A stretch of 64,000 nt of DNA from Myxococcales bacterium (lineage in GTDB: Bacteria > Myxococcota_A > Polyangia > Haliangiales > Haliangiaceae), in contig JADJGV010000006.1 in NCBI GenBank assembly GCA_016707895.1, forward strand, positions 1-64,000, given 5' to 3'. Shown piece after piece: positions 20,997 through 31,665 of this stretch (the stretch's first letter is position 1; each line of letters opens with the position of its first letter). The notes under the pieces are model-generated. The model saw only the letters and a program-made list of their open reading frames with translations, was not told where the DNA came from and made no database searches. The position numbers and the translations under genes are program-made.

Positions 20997-21667
20997 CGGC
21001 GCCGGCCCGCGCCGCCGCGATCTGGCGGCACCGCCTGGCGATCGAGCGCGAGGCGGTCGGCCACTTCGGCTGGCTCGCGGCCCGGTTCGCGGCCCAGGGC
21101 GATCACGACCTGGCCGCCCGCGCGCGCCAGGCCGCGGCCGACGAGCGCGATCACGCCGGTCGCTGCCAGGCGGTGATCGCCGCGCTGGGCGGCGATCCCG
21201 CGCCGCCCGCCGCCGCGCCGCTGCCCGCGCTCGGCCCGGCCGCGCTGCCCGCCGCCGATCGCGCGCTCTACGCCGCGGTCGCGGTCGGCTGCGTCACCGA
21301 GAGCCTGAGCTGCGCGCTGTTGCTCGCGCTGCGGGCCACCGCCACCCACCCGCAGGTCGTCGCGACGCTCGACGCGATCGTCCGGGACGAGATCGACCAC
21401 GCGCGGCTGGGCTGGGCGGCGCTGGCCCGCGCCGCGGCCCGGGCCGACGTCGGCTGGCTCGGCGCCCACGTCGACGCGATGCGGGCCGCGGCGGTCGCCG
21501 ACGAGGTGGCCGCGGTCGCCGGCGACGACGCGCTGGCCGCGCTCGGCGTGCTGCCGCGCGCACAGGCAGCCGCGGTGGTGGCCACCACCTGGGCCACGGT
21601 GATCGTGCCCGGCCTGGCCCGCCACGGCGTCGTGGCCGGCGCGACGTCAGCGCCGGTGGCGAGCTGA
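20993..21667 (+). CDS. Ferritin-like diiron domain protein
   Basis: The 224-residue protein is nearly all helical. It carries two Glu-x-x-His motifs (ADERDHAGRC near residue 51-54 and RDEIDHARLGWA later) plus Glu residues in AIEREAVGHF and CVTESLSCALL, consistent with a four-helix diiron site. Family members oxidise substrates or store iron. GTG at 20993 overlaps the stop of the Cys-rich lipoprotein gene by 4 bp. The 3' end overlaps the convergent LysR gene by 21 bp. What it oxidises is unknown; the overlap suggests it acts with the small lipoprotein, as inference. Confidence 0.75.
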   Translation: MTAPARAAAIWRHRLAIEREAVGHFGWLAARFAAQGDHDLAARARQAAADERDHAGRCQAVIAALGGDPAPPAAAPLPALGPAALPAADRALYAAVAVGCVTESLSCALLLALRATATHPQVVATLDAIVRDEIDHARLGWAALARAAARADVGWLGAHVDAMRAAAVADEVAAVAGDDALAALGVLPRAQAAAVVATTWATVIVPGLARHGVVAGATSAPVAS

Positions 21668-22561
21668 CGCGATCGCCGCGAGCTGCGCGCGCACCGCGGC
21701 GATCGTGGCCTGGCCCAGCCGCCGCCCGAGCGCGCCGCGGTGGCGCGCCGCGAACACCGGGATCGTGTCGAGCGGCACCACCGGCAGCGGCCGCAGCTCG
21801 CGGCGGGCCACGTGCGGCGCGGCGGTGACGTCGGGCAGCACGGTGAGCAGCGTGCCCGACAGCGCCACCACCAGGTTCGAGCGCAGCATCGTGATGCGCA
21901 TGCCGATCGCGCGCGGCACGTCGGCCGGCCAGCCGTCCTGGACCCGGCCGCTGTCGCCGATCCGCGGCACCGAGAACGGGTGGGCCAGCACCGCCGCCCG
22001 GGTCACGCGGCGCGCCGCGAACAGCGGGTGGCCGCGGCCGCAGTACACCGTGGCGCCCAGCGCGCCCAGCCGCTCGACCGCGATCTCGTCGCTGGTGAGC
22101 TCCTCGTAATAGAACGCCACGTCGAGCAGCCCGCGCACCAGCAGCGCGTTGGCCTCGGCCGGGCCCAGCACGACGTGCTCGGGGACCAGCGCCGGGTGCG
22201 CCCCGCGCAGCGCGATCAGCGCCGGCACCACGACGTGATCGGTCAGCACGCCCAGCGACGCCACCCGCAGCGGGCCGCCCAGCCGATCGTCGGCGTCGCC
22301 GGCCAGCCCGGCGTCGACCGCCCGGGTCGCGGCGCGCACCGCGTCGCGCAGCGCCACGCCGGCGGCGTTGAGCGCCAGCCGCTTGCCGACCCGATCGAAC
22401 AGCGGGTAGCCGAGCGCGTCCTCGAGCAGCCCCAGCGTGCGCGACACCGCCGCCGGCGTCAGCGCCAGCCGCCGCGCCGCCGCCACCACCGAGCCGGCCT
22501 CGGCGATCTCGACGAACGCTGGCAGCCAGTTCCAGACGTGCTTGCGCAGGCTGGCCAGCAC
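21647..22561 (-). CDS. LysR-family transcriptional regulator
   Basis: The 304-residue protein has an N-terminal winged HTH (FVEIAEAGSVVAAARRLALT, PAAVSRTLGLLEDALGYPLFDR) and a C-terminal periplasmic-binding-like effector domain (LRVASLGVLTDHVVVPALIAL onward). LysR regulators usually act on adjacent genes in response to a small molecule. GTG 22561 starts one base after the stop of the acylphosphatase gene, so it is co-transcribed with it. Its targets cannot be read from sequence. Confidence 0.92.
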   Translation of the reverse strand: MLASLRKHVWNWLPAFVEIAEAGSVVAAARRLALTPAAVSRTLGLLEDALGYPLFDRVGKRLALNAAGVALRDAVRAATRAVDAGLAGDADDRLGGPLRVASLGVLTDHVVVPALIALRGAHPALVPEHVVLGPAEANALLVRGLLDVAFYYEELTSDEIAVERLGALGATVYCGRGHPLFAARRVTRAAVLAHPFSVPRIGDSGRVQDGWPADVPRAIGMRITMLRSNLVVALSGTLLTVLPDVTAAPHVARRELRPLPVVPLDTIPVFAARHRGALGRRLGQATIAAVRAQLAAIASARHRR

Positions 22562-22562
22562 G

Positions 22563-22868
22563 TCAGCGCCGGATCACGAAGGGGTGGTCGAGCGGCGGCG
22601 CCGCCGCGGGCAGCTCGTCGACCGCGACGGCGGCGACCCGGGCCAGCGGCGGCCCCCGCCCGCACCACGCGACGAGCGCCGCCACCGCGTCGGCCGGCCC
22701 CGCGGCCTCGAGCGCGACCGCGCCGTCGGGCTGGTTCTCGACCCAGCCGGCCAGGCCCAGCCGGCGCGCCTCGTGCGCGGTCGCGGCGCGGTAGCCCACG
22801 CCTTGCACACGTCCGCGCACAACCGCGCGGATGCGGCGGAGCGTCGGCGTCGCTTGACCGGCTGCCAT
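22563..22868 (-). CDS. Acylphosphatase
   Basis: Acylphosphatases hydrolyse carboxyl-phosphate bonds. The 101-residue protein has the active-site motif GRVQGVGYRAATAHEA with the conserved Arg (GVGYR) and the conserved Asn in GWVENQPDGAVAL. Length matches the family. ATG 22868 is preceded by a possible GGGA. It is the first gene of a two-gene operon with a LysR regulator. Confidence 0.9.
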   Translation of the reverse strand: MAAGQATPTLRRIRAVVRGRVQGVGYRAATAHEARRLGLAGWVENQPDGAVALEAAGPADAVAALVAWCGRGPPLARVAAVAVDELPAAAPPLDHPFVIRR

Positions 22869-22960
22869 GGACGTCCCTACTCTAACCCTGGGGAGCCCGC
22901 ACCGCCGGGCTCGGGGTGTCCAGACCGCGCTCGCCTCGCTCCCTCCGCTCCTCTCCCGCC

Positions 22961-24226
22961 GTGGCCCCCACCATCCAGTCGCCTGCCTCGTCCGCCGCGC
23001 CCGCCGGCGCGCTGGGCGCATCGCTCGAGCTGGGGGCGCTGCGGCGGATGACCCAGGAGGAGCTGTGCGTCACCGCCGAGAAGCTCGGCGTCGACGACGC
23101 CCGCGAGCTGCGCAAGGGCGACCTGGTGCTGGCGGTGCTCGAGGCCCACGCCGATCGCCGCGGCGAGACCCACGCCGAGGGCGTGCTCGAGGTGCTGACC
23201 GACGGTTTCGGCTTCCTGCGCAACCCCGACGCGCAGTTCGCGCCCGGCACCGACGACGTCTACGTGTCGCCGTCGCAGATCCGCCGCTTCGGCCTGCGCA
23301 CCGGCGACGTCGTCCGCGGCACGGTGCGCGCGCCCAAGGAGAGCGAGCGCTACTTCGCGCTGCTGCGCGTCGAGGCGGTCGAGGGCGGCCCCGCCGATCA
23401 GCACCCGCACCGCGTCGACTTCGACGATCGCCCCGCGGTGGCGCCGCGCGCGCGGCTGCGGCTCGACGGCGCCTCGCCGGCGGTGCGCACCGGCGAGCTG
23501 TACGCGCCGCTCGGGCTCGGCCAGCGGGTGCTGATCAAGGCGCCGCCGCGCTCGGGCAAGAGCGCGCTGCTCGGCCAGCTCACCCGCGCGCTGGTCAAGC
23601 ACCACCCCGCGGCCGAGGTCACGCTGGTCGCGATCGACGTCCGCCCCGAGGACGCGCCCGAGCTCGGCCGCGGCCTGGGCGCCCACGTCGCGGTGTCGAC
23701 GCTGGGCGAGCCCGCCGCCCGCCACGTGCAGCTGGTCGAGATGCTGGTCGAGCGCGGCAAGCGGGCCGCCGAGCGCGGCGGCCACGCGATCGTCGTGATC
23801 GACTCGCTGGGCCGGCTGGCCCGGGCCTGGAACCTGGTGGTGCCGGCCAGCGGCCGCACGCTGATCGGCGCGCTCGACGCCGCGGCCATCACCCGGGTGC
23901 GCCGGCTGTGGGCCTGCGCGCGGCAGCTCGAGGGCGGCGGCTCGCTGACGCTGATCGCCACGCTGACCACCGAGTCGGGCCAGCGCATCGACGAGGTGCT
24001 GGCCGACGACCTGGCCGAGACCGCGTCGGCCGAGTGGGTGCTCGCCAAGGGCGGCAGCGCCGAGGCGCCGCGGTTCGACGTCGCGGCCACGTTCTCGCGG
24101 CAGGCCGAGGCGCTGGTCGACGACCCCGCCGCGTGGCGCCGCGCGGCCGCCGCGCCGCTCGAGCGAGTCACCGCCGCCGCCGCGACCGCCGGCGATCTGC
24201 CGTCGCTGATCGCCGCGCTGGCCTGA
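22961..24226 (+). CDS. rho: Divergent Rho-like ATPase at the rho locus
   Basis: The 421-residue protein follows the Rho plan: an N-terminal region, the RNA-binding cold-shock fold with DGFGFLR (81-87) and YVSPSQIRRFGLRTGD (101-116), then a RecA-like ATPase with Walker A APPRSGKS (194-201) and IDSLGRLARAWN (280-291). Two residues needed for ATPase activity in E. coli Rho appear changed. The catalytic Glu in 'DERPEE' is Val227 here (DVRPED), and the arginine-finger region (SRK in E. coli) is not preserved. The usual 'GTGN' loop is also absent. The neighbourhood (rho, rpmE, prfA) is the normal one. A GTG at 22961 fits codon use; GTG at 22916 is the longer option. It may be a catalytically weak or inactive paralogue; the protein is otherwise well aligned. 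Confidence 0.8.
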   Translation: MAPTIQSPASSAAPAGALGASLELGALRRMTQEELCVTAEKLGVDDARELRKGDLVLAVLEAHADRRGETHAEGVLEVLTDGFGFLRNPDAQFAPGTDDVYVSPSQIRRFGLRTGDVVRGTVRAPKESERYFALLRVEAVEGGPADQHPHRVDFDDRPAVAPRARLRLDGASPAVRTGELYAPLGLGQRVLIKAPPRSGKSALLGQLTRALVKHHPAAEVTLVAIDVRPEDAPELGRGLGAHVAVSTLGEPAARHVQLVEMLVERGKRAAERGGHAIVVIDSLGRLARAWNLVVPASGRTLIGALDAAAITRVRRLWACARQLEGGGSLTLIATLTTESGQRIDEVLADDLAETASAEWVLAKGGSAEAPRFDVAATFSRQAEALVDDPAAWRRAAAAPLERVTAAAATAGDLPSLIAALA

Positions 24227-24285
24227 ACGCGATTGCCGGGCGCGCCGGCTCGCGTCGGCGCCGCGGTCGTGGATAATCGACGGTC

Positions 24286-25137
<852 letters not shown>

Positions 25138-25289
25138 CGCCCGCCAAGCCTCTGGAATGACCTGAGATCGCCGCCGGCGCGGGTCATCGGTGGATCGCGG
25201 CGCCGATTCCTGCTAGAAGACCCTCCGCTCGAACGCCCCCACCCCCGGCGCAATCACGCGCCGGCACGCGGGGCCCGCGAGGAAGTGCC

Positions 25290-25496
25290 ATGAAGGACAC
25301 CGCCGCTCACCCCCACTATCGTCCGTCGAAGATCAGCTGCGCGTGCGGCACGATCATCGACACCTTCTCGACCAAGGGCGACTTCGCCGTCGAGATCTGC
25401 TCGAAGTGCCACCCGTTCTTCACGGGCCAGCAGCGCATGATGGACACCGCCGGCCGCATCGACCGGTTCAAGAAGAAGTACGCCCCCAAGGCGTAA
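25290..25496 (+). CDS. rpmE: 50S ribosomal protein L31 (zinc-binding type)
   Basis: The 68-residue L31 has the zinc-ligand Cys pattern of the C+ form: SCACGTIIDTFSTKG with Cys17 and Cys19 (CAC), then CSKCHPFFTGQQR. L31 sits at the subunit interface. The conserved FTGQQR and the basic tail FKKKYAPKA support the call. It is 24 bp upstream of prfA in the common rpmE-prfA order. ATG 25290 is preceded by GAGGAAG, a good Shine-Dalgarno. Confidence 0.96.
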   Translation: MKDTAAHPHYRPSKISCACGTIIDTFSTKGDFAVEICSKCHPFFTGQQRMMDTAGRIDRFKKKYAPKA

Positions 25497-25520
25497 TCGC
25501 GGAAGCGCGGGATCGCTGTC

Positions 25521-26602
<1,082 letters not shown>

Positions 26603-26606
<4 letters not shown>

Positions 26607-27019
26607 TCGGGCGCGGCCTGGCCGCGCTGGCGCTGTGCGCCGCGTGCGATCGCCCGCCGGCGCGCGGCTGCGACGACGACCTCACCGGGGTGTGGCGCGG
26701 CCCGGCCGGCGCCTGGCAGCTCTTGACCACCCGCGGCGGTCGCGAGCTGTACCCGATCGACGCCGAGCTGCCGACCGACCTGCCGGCCGGCGTGATCGCG
26801 GCGCCGGCGACGATCGATCTGCCGCGCGGCGGCGCCGGCGCCATCACCCGCCGCTACGAGCGCGGCGCGCGGTTCTGCAAGATGACCGGCCCGGCGCGGC
26901 TGACCGCGTGCGGGGGCGGCCGCCTGACCCTCGAGCTGGCCCCGCCGCCGCCGCCCGACGACTGGGAGCGCTGCGTCGGCGCCGCCGCGGCGCCGCGGGT
27001 CGTCGCGCTGACGCGCTGA
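26603..27019 (+). CDS. Small lipoprotein of unknown function
   Basis: The 138-residue lipoprotein starts with GTG at 26603, overlapping the prfA stop (GTGA). The signal peptide has lipobox Cys-Ala-Ala-Cys (12-15). The mature region is short with several Cys (GCDDD, FCKMTG, LTACGG, ERCVG) and a Pro run. I recognise no family. Its position overlapping prfA is unusual because prmC is the common neighbour there. Confidence 0.65.
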
Positions 27020-27061
27020 CGACGGCTTCCGCGCGCGCCGCGGATGTGCTCCGATCAGCCG

Positions 27062-28495
27062 ATGCGCACGCCCCTCGTGCTCCTGGCCGGCGCCGCGCTG
27101 ACCGCCTGCGCCGCGCCCGACGCCGCGCCCGCCGACGCCGCCGACGACGCCGCCCTCGACGCGCGCCCGGCGCTGGCCGCGGCGCTGGCCGCCGAGGGTT
27201 TCACGGTGCAAGCCGGCGACGCGTTCGGCTTCGGGCTCGCCGACTGCGCCGACCTGCCCGACTGCTTCGCCAGCAACGCCAGCGGCAGCTACCTCTTGTT
27301 CAGCGTGCCGCCGACGCCTGGCGGCGCGCTGCCACCGCTGGGCGCGACCACGGTCAACCCGCCGCGGACGCCGGCCGGCCAGAGCGTGGCCTGGCAACTC
27401 GGCGCCGACGAGGCGGTGGTGATCGCCGGCGCCACGCCGCCGCCGGCCCGCTACTGGAGCGTCGCGCCCTACCTCTTCGAGCGCGCCGACGGCGCCAACC
27501 GCGCGACGGTCTTCGCCAGCCTGACCGACGCCACCAACCTGGTGAACGTCGCGCGCGTCGGCCCGTCGCCGTTCGCGGCCCAGGTCGCGTTCGTGGTCGC
27601 GGCCGACGCCGGCGTGCTGGCGCGGGCGCGCGCCGGCCTGATCGCCGCCGGCTGGGCCCCGGGCGCGATCAACCCGCTGGTGCTGGCGCCCGAGGTCGTG
27701 CGGCTCGGCTCCAGCGGCGACGCCGACGCCGTGATGGCGCTGGGCCGGGTCGCGCTGGCCGACGATCCCGCCGCCGCCGCCGCGTACCTCGCCGACGTGC
27801 CGCTCGAGGTGCTGCGCCTCACCGCCACCGCGCCGCCCGCGCCCGCGCCGCTGCCGGCCCCGCCGCGCACGCCGCCGCGCAGCGCCACCGACGAGCGCGG
27901 CCTCGAGCCGGCGGTCGAAGCGCTCGAGGCGGCGATCCGCGCGCGGCTGGGCGCCGCCCGCGCCGATCGGCTGCTGCTGGCCACCGCCGCGCAGGTGTCG
28001 GCGACGCTCGCCCCGGCCGGGTGCATCGCGCGCCTGGCCAACTGCCTCGGCGAGGTCAGCGACACGGTCTACGCCGCCGGCCCGATCGACGTCGTGCTCG
28101 GCGGCGGCGCGCTCACGCTCCCCGACGATCCCGGCGCCTACTTCCTGGTGTTCGGCGTCAACCACGAGGCCGCCGGGCTCGCGACCTACAGCAACGTCGT
28201 CGTCACCCACTGGGCCAAGCGCGCCGGCGTCGCGGCGTTCGAGAGCCCGGCGATGGTCGGCAGCGCCGACGCCTACCTGCCCGACCACCCCGATCGCGAT
28301 CGGCTGTTCGTGGTCAAGGTGGCGCGGCGCTGCGCCGGCGCGCCGTACTGCCTCGAGCTGCCGACCACGTTCCCGGGCGTCCCCCTCGACCAGACGCTGG
28401 CGTTCTTGTTCCGCGCGTACCTGGCGCCCGGCGCCGCGGTCGCGCCCGATCCCGCGGCGCTGGTCACCGAGCGCGTCCTCCACGTCACGCCCTGA
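27062..28495 (+). CDS. Lipoprotein with internally repeated halves, function unknown
   Basis: The 477-residue lipoprotein has lipobox Leu-Thr-Ala-Cys and an Ala/Asp-rich linker. Two halves appear related: the first has DCADLPDCFASNASGSYLLF and a region around YWSVAPYLFERADG; the second has GCIARLANCLGEVSDTVYAAG and YFLVFGVNHEA. An Ala/Pro linker with PPAPAPLPAPPRTPPRS separates them. No catalytic motif is visible. ATG 27062 has a better signal peptide than GTG 27044. It lies in a run of plus-strand exported proteins. Confidence 0.65.
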   Translation: MRTPLVLLAGAALTACAAPDAAPADAADDAALDARPALAAALAAEGFTVQAGDAFGFGLADCADLPDCFASNASGSYLLFSVPPTPGGALPPLGATTVNPPRTPAGQSVAWQLGADEAVVIAGATPPPARYWSVAPYLFERADGANRATVFASLTDATNLVNVARVGPSPFAAQVAFVVAADAGVLARARAGLIAAGWAPGAINPLVLAPEVVRLGSSGDADAVMALGRVALADDPAAAAAYLADVPLEVLRLTATAPPAPAPLPAPPRTPPRSATDERGLEPAVEALEAAIRARLGAARADRLLLATAAQVSATLAPAGCIARLANCLGEVSDTVYAAGPIDVVLGGGALTLPDDPGAYFLVFGVNHEAAGLATYSNVVVTHWAKRAGVAAFESPAMVGSADAYLPDHPDRDRLFVVKVARRCAGAPYCLELPTTFPGVPLDQTLAFLFRAYLAPGAAVAPDPAALVTERVLHVTP

Positions 28496-28547
28496 TCACG
28501 ACGCGCCTAGATCGCCGGGCGCCGCCGCGCGTTTGACCCGGTGACCG

Positions 28548-29156
28548 ATGTGGCGCTTGGCCCTCCCCTGCCTGTTCGCCCTGGCGCTCGCGTCGCCGAC
28601 GCTGGCCCACGCCGGCGACGACGATCCGCTGCGCTGGCCCGATCGCACCACCGGCGTGACGCTCGGCGTGGCCGCGCGCTACCTCGGCGACCAGTCGGTC
28701 GGCGGCCCCGGGCTGGGCGGCGAGGTGGCCTGGGGCTGGGGGCGGTGGCAGGCGCTCGTCGACGGCCGCGCCAGCTGGTACCTGGGCGACCTCGACCACG
28801 ACGGCGGCCCGGCGCTGCGCGTCGGCGGCGGCGCGCGCTGGCTGGCGCGCTCGTTCCAGCCCGACAGCAGCGCCGCGCTGCAGCTGTACCTCGACGCCGG
28901 CGCGGCGGTGGAGCACGTCGCGCTGCCCGCGGGCGGGCTGACCGTGCCGTCGCTGTGGGCCGGCTGGGGCTGGCAGGTGCGCGCGATGAGCCATCACCGC
29001 CGCCTGATGATCCGGTTCTGGGTGCGGGTCGAGCTGTCGCCACCCCTCGATCGCCAGCGCGTCGCCGACGTGCTGTGCCGCGGCACCTGCGCCACGCCGG
29101 TGCGCGCGACGCTCCTCGACGACGGCTTCTCGGGCGGCCTCGGGGTGGCGTGGTGA
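28548..29156 (+). CDS. Secreted or outer-membrane beta-rich protein
   Basis: The 202-residue protein has a signal peptide (MWRLALPCLFALALASPTL) and a mature region of alternating hydrophobic residues typical of a small outer-membrane beta barrel, ending in Trp (GLGVAW). It holds aromatic girdle-like residues (WGWGRWQALVDGRASWYLGD). The stop overlaps the next gene by GTGA (29153-29156). I cannot assign a named family or function. The two adjacent genes probably act together. Confidence 0.6.
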   Translation: MWRLALPCLFALALASPTLAHAGDDDPLRWPDRTTGVTLGVAARYLGDQSVGGPGLGGEVAWGWGRWQALVDGRASWYLGDLDHDGGPALRVGGGARWLARSFQPDSSAALQLYLDAGAAVEHVALPAGGLTVPSLWAGWGWQVRAMSHHRRLMIRFWVRVELSPPLDRQRVADVLCRGTCATPVRATLLDDGFSGGLGVAW

Positions 29157-29890
29157 AGGCCGCGCTCACCGTCGCGCTCGTGATCGGCGCGGCCGCGGCG
29201 GCGCAGGCCCACCCGGTGATGCCCGACCCCGTCGACTGTCGCGAGGTGGACGGCCCCGAGGGGCTGGTGCGGTGCGGACCGCCGCCACCGCCACCGCCAC
29301 CGCCACCGCTCGAGCTCGTGCAGCCGCAACCGCCGCCCCCGCCCCCGCCGGCGCCGCCCGGACCGCCGCGCTGGCAGTCGTTCGGGTTCCGCATGGGCGT
29401 CGAGCGCCTGCGCGCGGAGGGCCACGAGCGGATGGCGTTCAACTACGGCCTGGCGTGGGGCCTGGCGCTCGCCGGCCGCGTGCACGGCTACCTCGAGTAC
29501 GACTTCGTGATCGTCGCCAGCGGCGACACGATGGCCGACGGGCGGACCGAGGACGTCCACGGCCACGGCCACGCGCTCGGCGCTGGCGTCCGCTTCCCGC
29601 TCGCGACCACGCTGGTCGGCCGCGACGACGACGTGTCCGGCACGCGGCTGCGGCCGCACGTCGACCTCGAGCTCGGCGGCGCCGGGCTGCTGGTCTCGGA
29701 AGATCGGCTGGGCAGCTACGTGGTGCCGCAAGCGATCGTCGGCGTGCGGCTCGGTCTCGAGCTGGTGCGCGCGCGCGCCGCGGGCTCGCTGCGCCCGGGC
29801 ACCGCCGACATCCACATGACCGTGCGCGCCACCGGCGCGCCCGGCGCGGTGACCTGGGCGTTCGCGCTGGGCATGGACTGGGGCGGCTGA
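29153..29890 (+). CDS. Outer-membrane-like protein with polyproline linker
   Basis: The 245-residue protein starts with GTG 29153, overlapping the previous stop. A signal peptide (ending ...AQAHP) is followed by a Pro-rich segment with a run of ten prolines (residues about 43-52) and a second run, encoded by a CCACCG-type DNA repeat. The remaining 170 residues are beta-rich (RVHGYLEYDFVIVA, GAGVRFPL, ALGMDWGG) and resemble a small beta barrel. Function is unknown. It is convergent with the next gene. Confidence 0.6.
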   Translation: MKAALTVALVIGAAAAAQAHPVMPDPVDCREVDGPEGLVRCGPPPPPPPPPPLELVQPQPPPPPPPAPPGPPRWQSFGFRMGVERLRAEGHERMAFNYGLAWGLALAGRVHGYLEYDFVIVASGDTMADGRTEDVHGHGHALGAGVRFPLATTLVGRDDDVSGTRLRPHVDLELGGAGLLVSEDRLGSYVVPQAIVGVRLGLELVRARAAGSLRPGTADIHMTVRATGAPGAVTWAFALGMDWGG

Positions 29891-29906
29891 CCGCCGCCGC
29901 GGCGGG

Positions 29907-30413
29907 CTACTTGACCAGCTTGGCCAGGAGCGCGTCCAGCTTCGCGTCGTCGCCGCTCGAGTAGGCCTCGTGCATCTCGAGCACGACGCCCTTCGGGCTG
30001 AGGATGTACGTCGTCGGCTGGGTCGGCGGCGAGTAGATGTCGGCCGCGGCCGCCTTCTCCTCGGGCGCGTACACCCGGATCATGTTCTTGACCTTCAGGC
30101 TGTCGAAGAACTTCTTGCCCTTGGCCGAGTCGTTGTCGAGGTTCACCGCGATGAAGGTGACCTTGCCCTTCCACTTCGCCGCCAGCTTGTCCCACGCCGG
30201 CAGCTCCTTCTTGCACGGCTTGCACCACGAGCCGCCGAACGTCATCACGACGACGCGGCCCTTGGTCGCCTTCAGGCTGAAGGCCTTGCCAGCGGCGTCC
30301 TTGGCGCCGTCGAGCTCGGGGGCGCGGTCCCCCTTCTTCACCTCGGCGAGCGCCGGCGCGGCGAACGCGATGGCCAGGACGGTGACGAGCGACGCGAGGG
30401 GGCGATGCGACAT
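29907..30413 (-). CDS. Exported TlpA-like thioredoxin-fold protein
   Basis: The 168-residue protein has a cleavable signal peptide (LAIAFAAPALA) and a thioredoxin fold with the redox motif WCKPCKK (GGSWCKPCKKELPAWDKL), cis-Pro in PTTYI, and the added strand of the TlpA/ResA family. It probably reduces or oxidises disulfides in the periplasm. It is 62 bp downstream, on the same strand, of a DsbA-like lipoprotein gene; the two may form a redox pair. Family is clear; partner is inference. Confidence 0.88.
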   Translation of the reverse strand: MSHRPLASLVTVLAIAFAAPALAEVKKGDRAPELDGAKDAAGKAFSLKATKGRVVVMTFGGSWCKPCKKELPAWDKLAAKWKGKVTFIAVNLDNDSAKGKKFFDSLKVKNMIRVYAPEEKAAAADIYSPPTQPTTYILSPKGVVLEMHEAYSSGDDAKLDALLAKLVK

Positions 30414-30475
30414 CGGGGTACTCCTGGGACGGGACTCTGGCAGCGACTATTCAGCGGGGGGACGCCCCGCCGGCG

Positions 30476-31507
30476 TCACTTTGTCGCAGCGGGCGCTGGG
30501 GCCGGGGCGGCGGGGGCCGCGCCACCCGCGGGCGCTGGCGCGGCGGGGGCCGCGCCTCCCGCGGGCGCTGGGGCCTCGGCCGCGGCCTTGACCGCGATCT
30601 CCTCGTCGATCGCCGCGGCCAGGTACTTGGGATCGACCGGGCCGCCGTACACGCGGCCGTTGAGGAACAACGAGGGCGTGCCCTCGACCTCGACGTCGGC
30701 GCCGTCCTTCATGTCGGCCTTCACCCGCGGCTCGGCGGCCGCGTAGTCGGCGTCGAAGCGCGCCAGGTCGAGGCCCAGCCCGCCCGCGTAGCGGCGCAGG
30801 TCGTCCTTCTTCTGGTTGCCGAACTTCTCGAAGATCAGGTCGTGCATCTCGTGGAACTTGCCCTGGGCCCGCGCCGCGAACGCCGCCTGGGCGCACCCGA
30901 ACGAGTCGGGGTGCTTGGTCACCAGCGGGAACATCTTGTAGTAGACGCGCAGCCGGCCCTGGTTCTCGGCGACCACCCGATCGAGCACCGGCTTGAGGCC
31001 GACGCACGCCGGGCAGCCGTAGTCGAAGAACTCGACCAGCGTCACCGGCGCGTCGGCCGAGCCCACGCTGGGCGCGTCGACCAGGTTGATCGTCCACACC
31101 TTGCCGTTCTTGACGTACCGGCCGTCGTAGATCTCGCGGACCGTGTCCGCGGTCTGCTCGTCGACGATCAGATCGTGGACCAGCCGAACCGCGAACGGCG
31201 CGCGCTTGCAGCTGCCGTCGCTGGCGAAGCTGGTGCGCAGGCTGTGAGCCTTGCCGCACGGCGACGGCAGCTCGCCCACCAGCTTGTAGAACAGGTCCTG
31301 CTTGGCCGGCTCGAGCTTGGCGACGTCGAAGCCGGGGATCGGCGTGCGGTCGACGTTCGCCGAGGCGCCGGCGGTGCCGCCGTCCTTGGCCTTGTCGGCG
31401 GCGGCGACGACGTCCTGCGGGTTCGCCTTGGGCGAGCCCGAGTCCTTCTTGCAGGAGGCGCCGGCCAGGAGGCCGACGGTCATCACGGCGGCGATCGATC
31501 CGACCAC
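30476..31507 (-). CDS. DsbA-like thiol-disulfide oxidoreductase lipoprotein
   Basis: The protein (343 residues from GTG 31507) has a lipoprotein signal ending in Gly-Ala-Ser-Cys. After a spacer, the DsbA-like fold holds the redox motif CPAC in FFDYGCPACVGLKP and the cis-Pro motif GTPSLFLNGRVY. It should form or exchange disulfides in the periplasm. The last 35 residues are an Ala/Pro/Gly tail made of repeated GGAAPAAPAPA units. Start is uncertain: GTG 31507, ATG 31483 or GTG 31555 all precede the hydrophobic core. It is divergent from the TetR-family gene. Confidence 0.85.
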   Translation of the reverse strand: MVGSIAAVMTVGLLAGASCKKDSGSPKANPQDVVAAADKAKDGGTAGASANVDRTPIPGFDVAKLEPAKQDLFYKLVGELPSPCGKAHSLRTSFASDGSCKRAPFAVRLVHDLIVDEQTADTVREIYDGRYVKNGKVWTINLVDAPSVGSADAPVTLVEFFDYGCPACVGLKPVLDRVVAENQGRLRVYYKMFPLVTKHPDSFGCAQAAFAARAQGKFHEMHDLIFEKFGNQKKDDLRRYAGGLGLDLARFDADYAAAEPRVKADMKDGADVEVEGTPSLFLNGRVYGGPVDPKYLAAAIDEEIAVKAAAEAPAPAGGAAPAAPAPAGGAAPAAPAPAPAATK

Positions 31508-31647
31508 GCGACCGAACAGCGGACGGTTTTCATTGCACTTCCGCGGCGTTTGCACGCCAGGGGTTGTAGCGAGCGACACCGCGTGGCGCAAGCCCGCGGC
31601 GCGATCCACGCCTTGACGTCGTGCGTCAGGCCGGGTACAAGCCTGAC

Positions 31648-31665
31648 TGAATGACCGTTCATTCA
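31648..31665. promoter_or_regulatory. FadR-type TetR operator overlapping the regulator start
   Basis: A perfect palindrome TGAATGA (31648-31654), four bases, TCATTCA (31659-31665) covers the start codon (31651) of the TetR-family gene. The 18-bp sequence TGAATGACCGTTCATTCA has the form of the operator known for FadR/PsrA-type TetR regulators of fatty-acid breakdown (TGAATGA...TCATTCA). Binding there should repress the regulator and its downstream genes. Confidence 0.8.
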
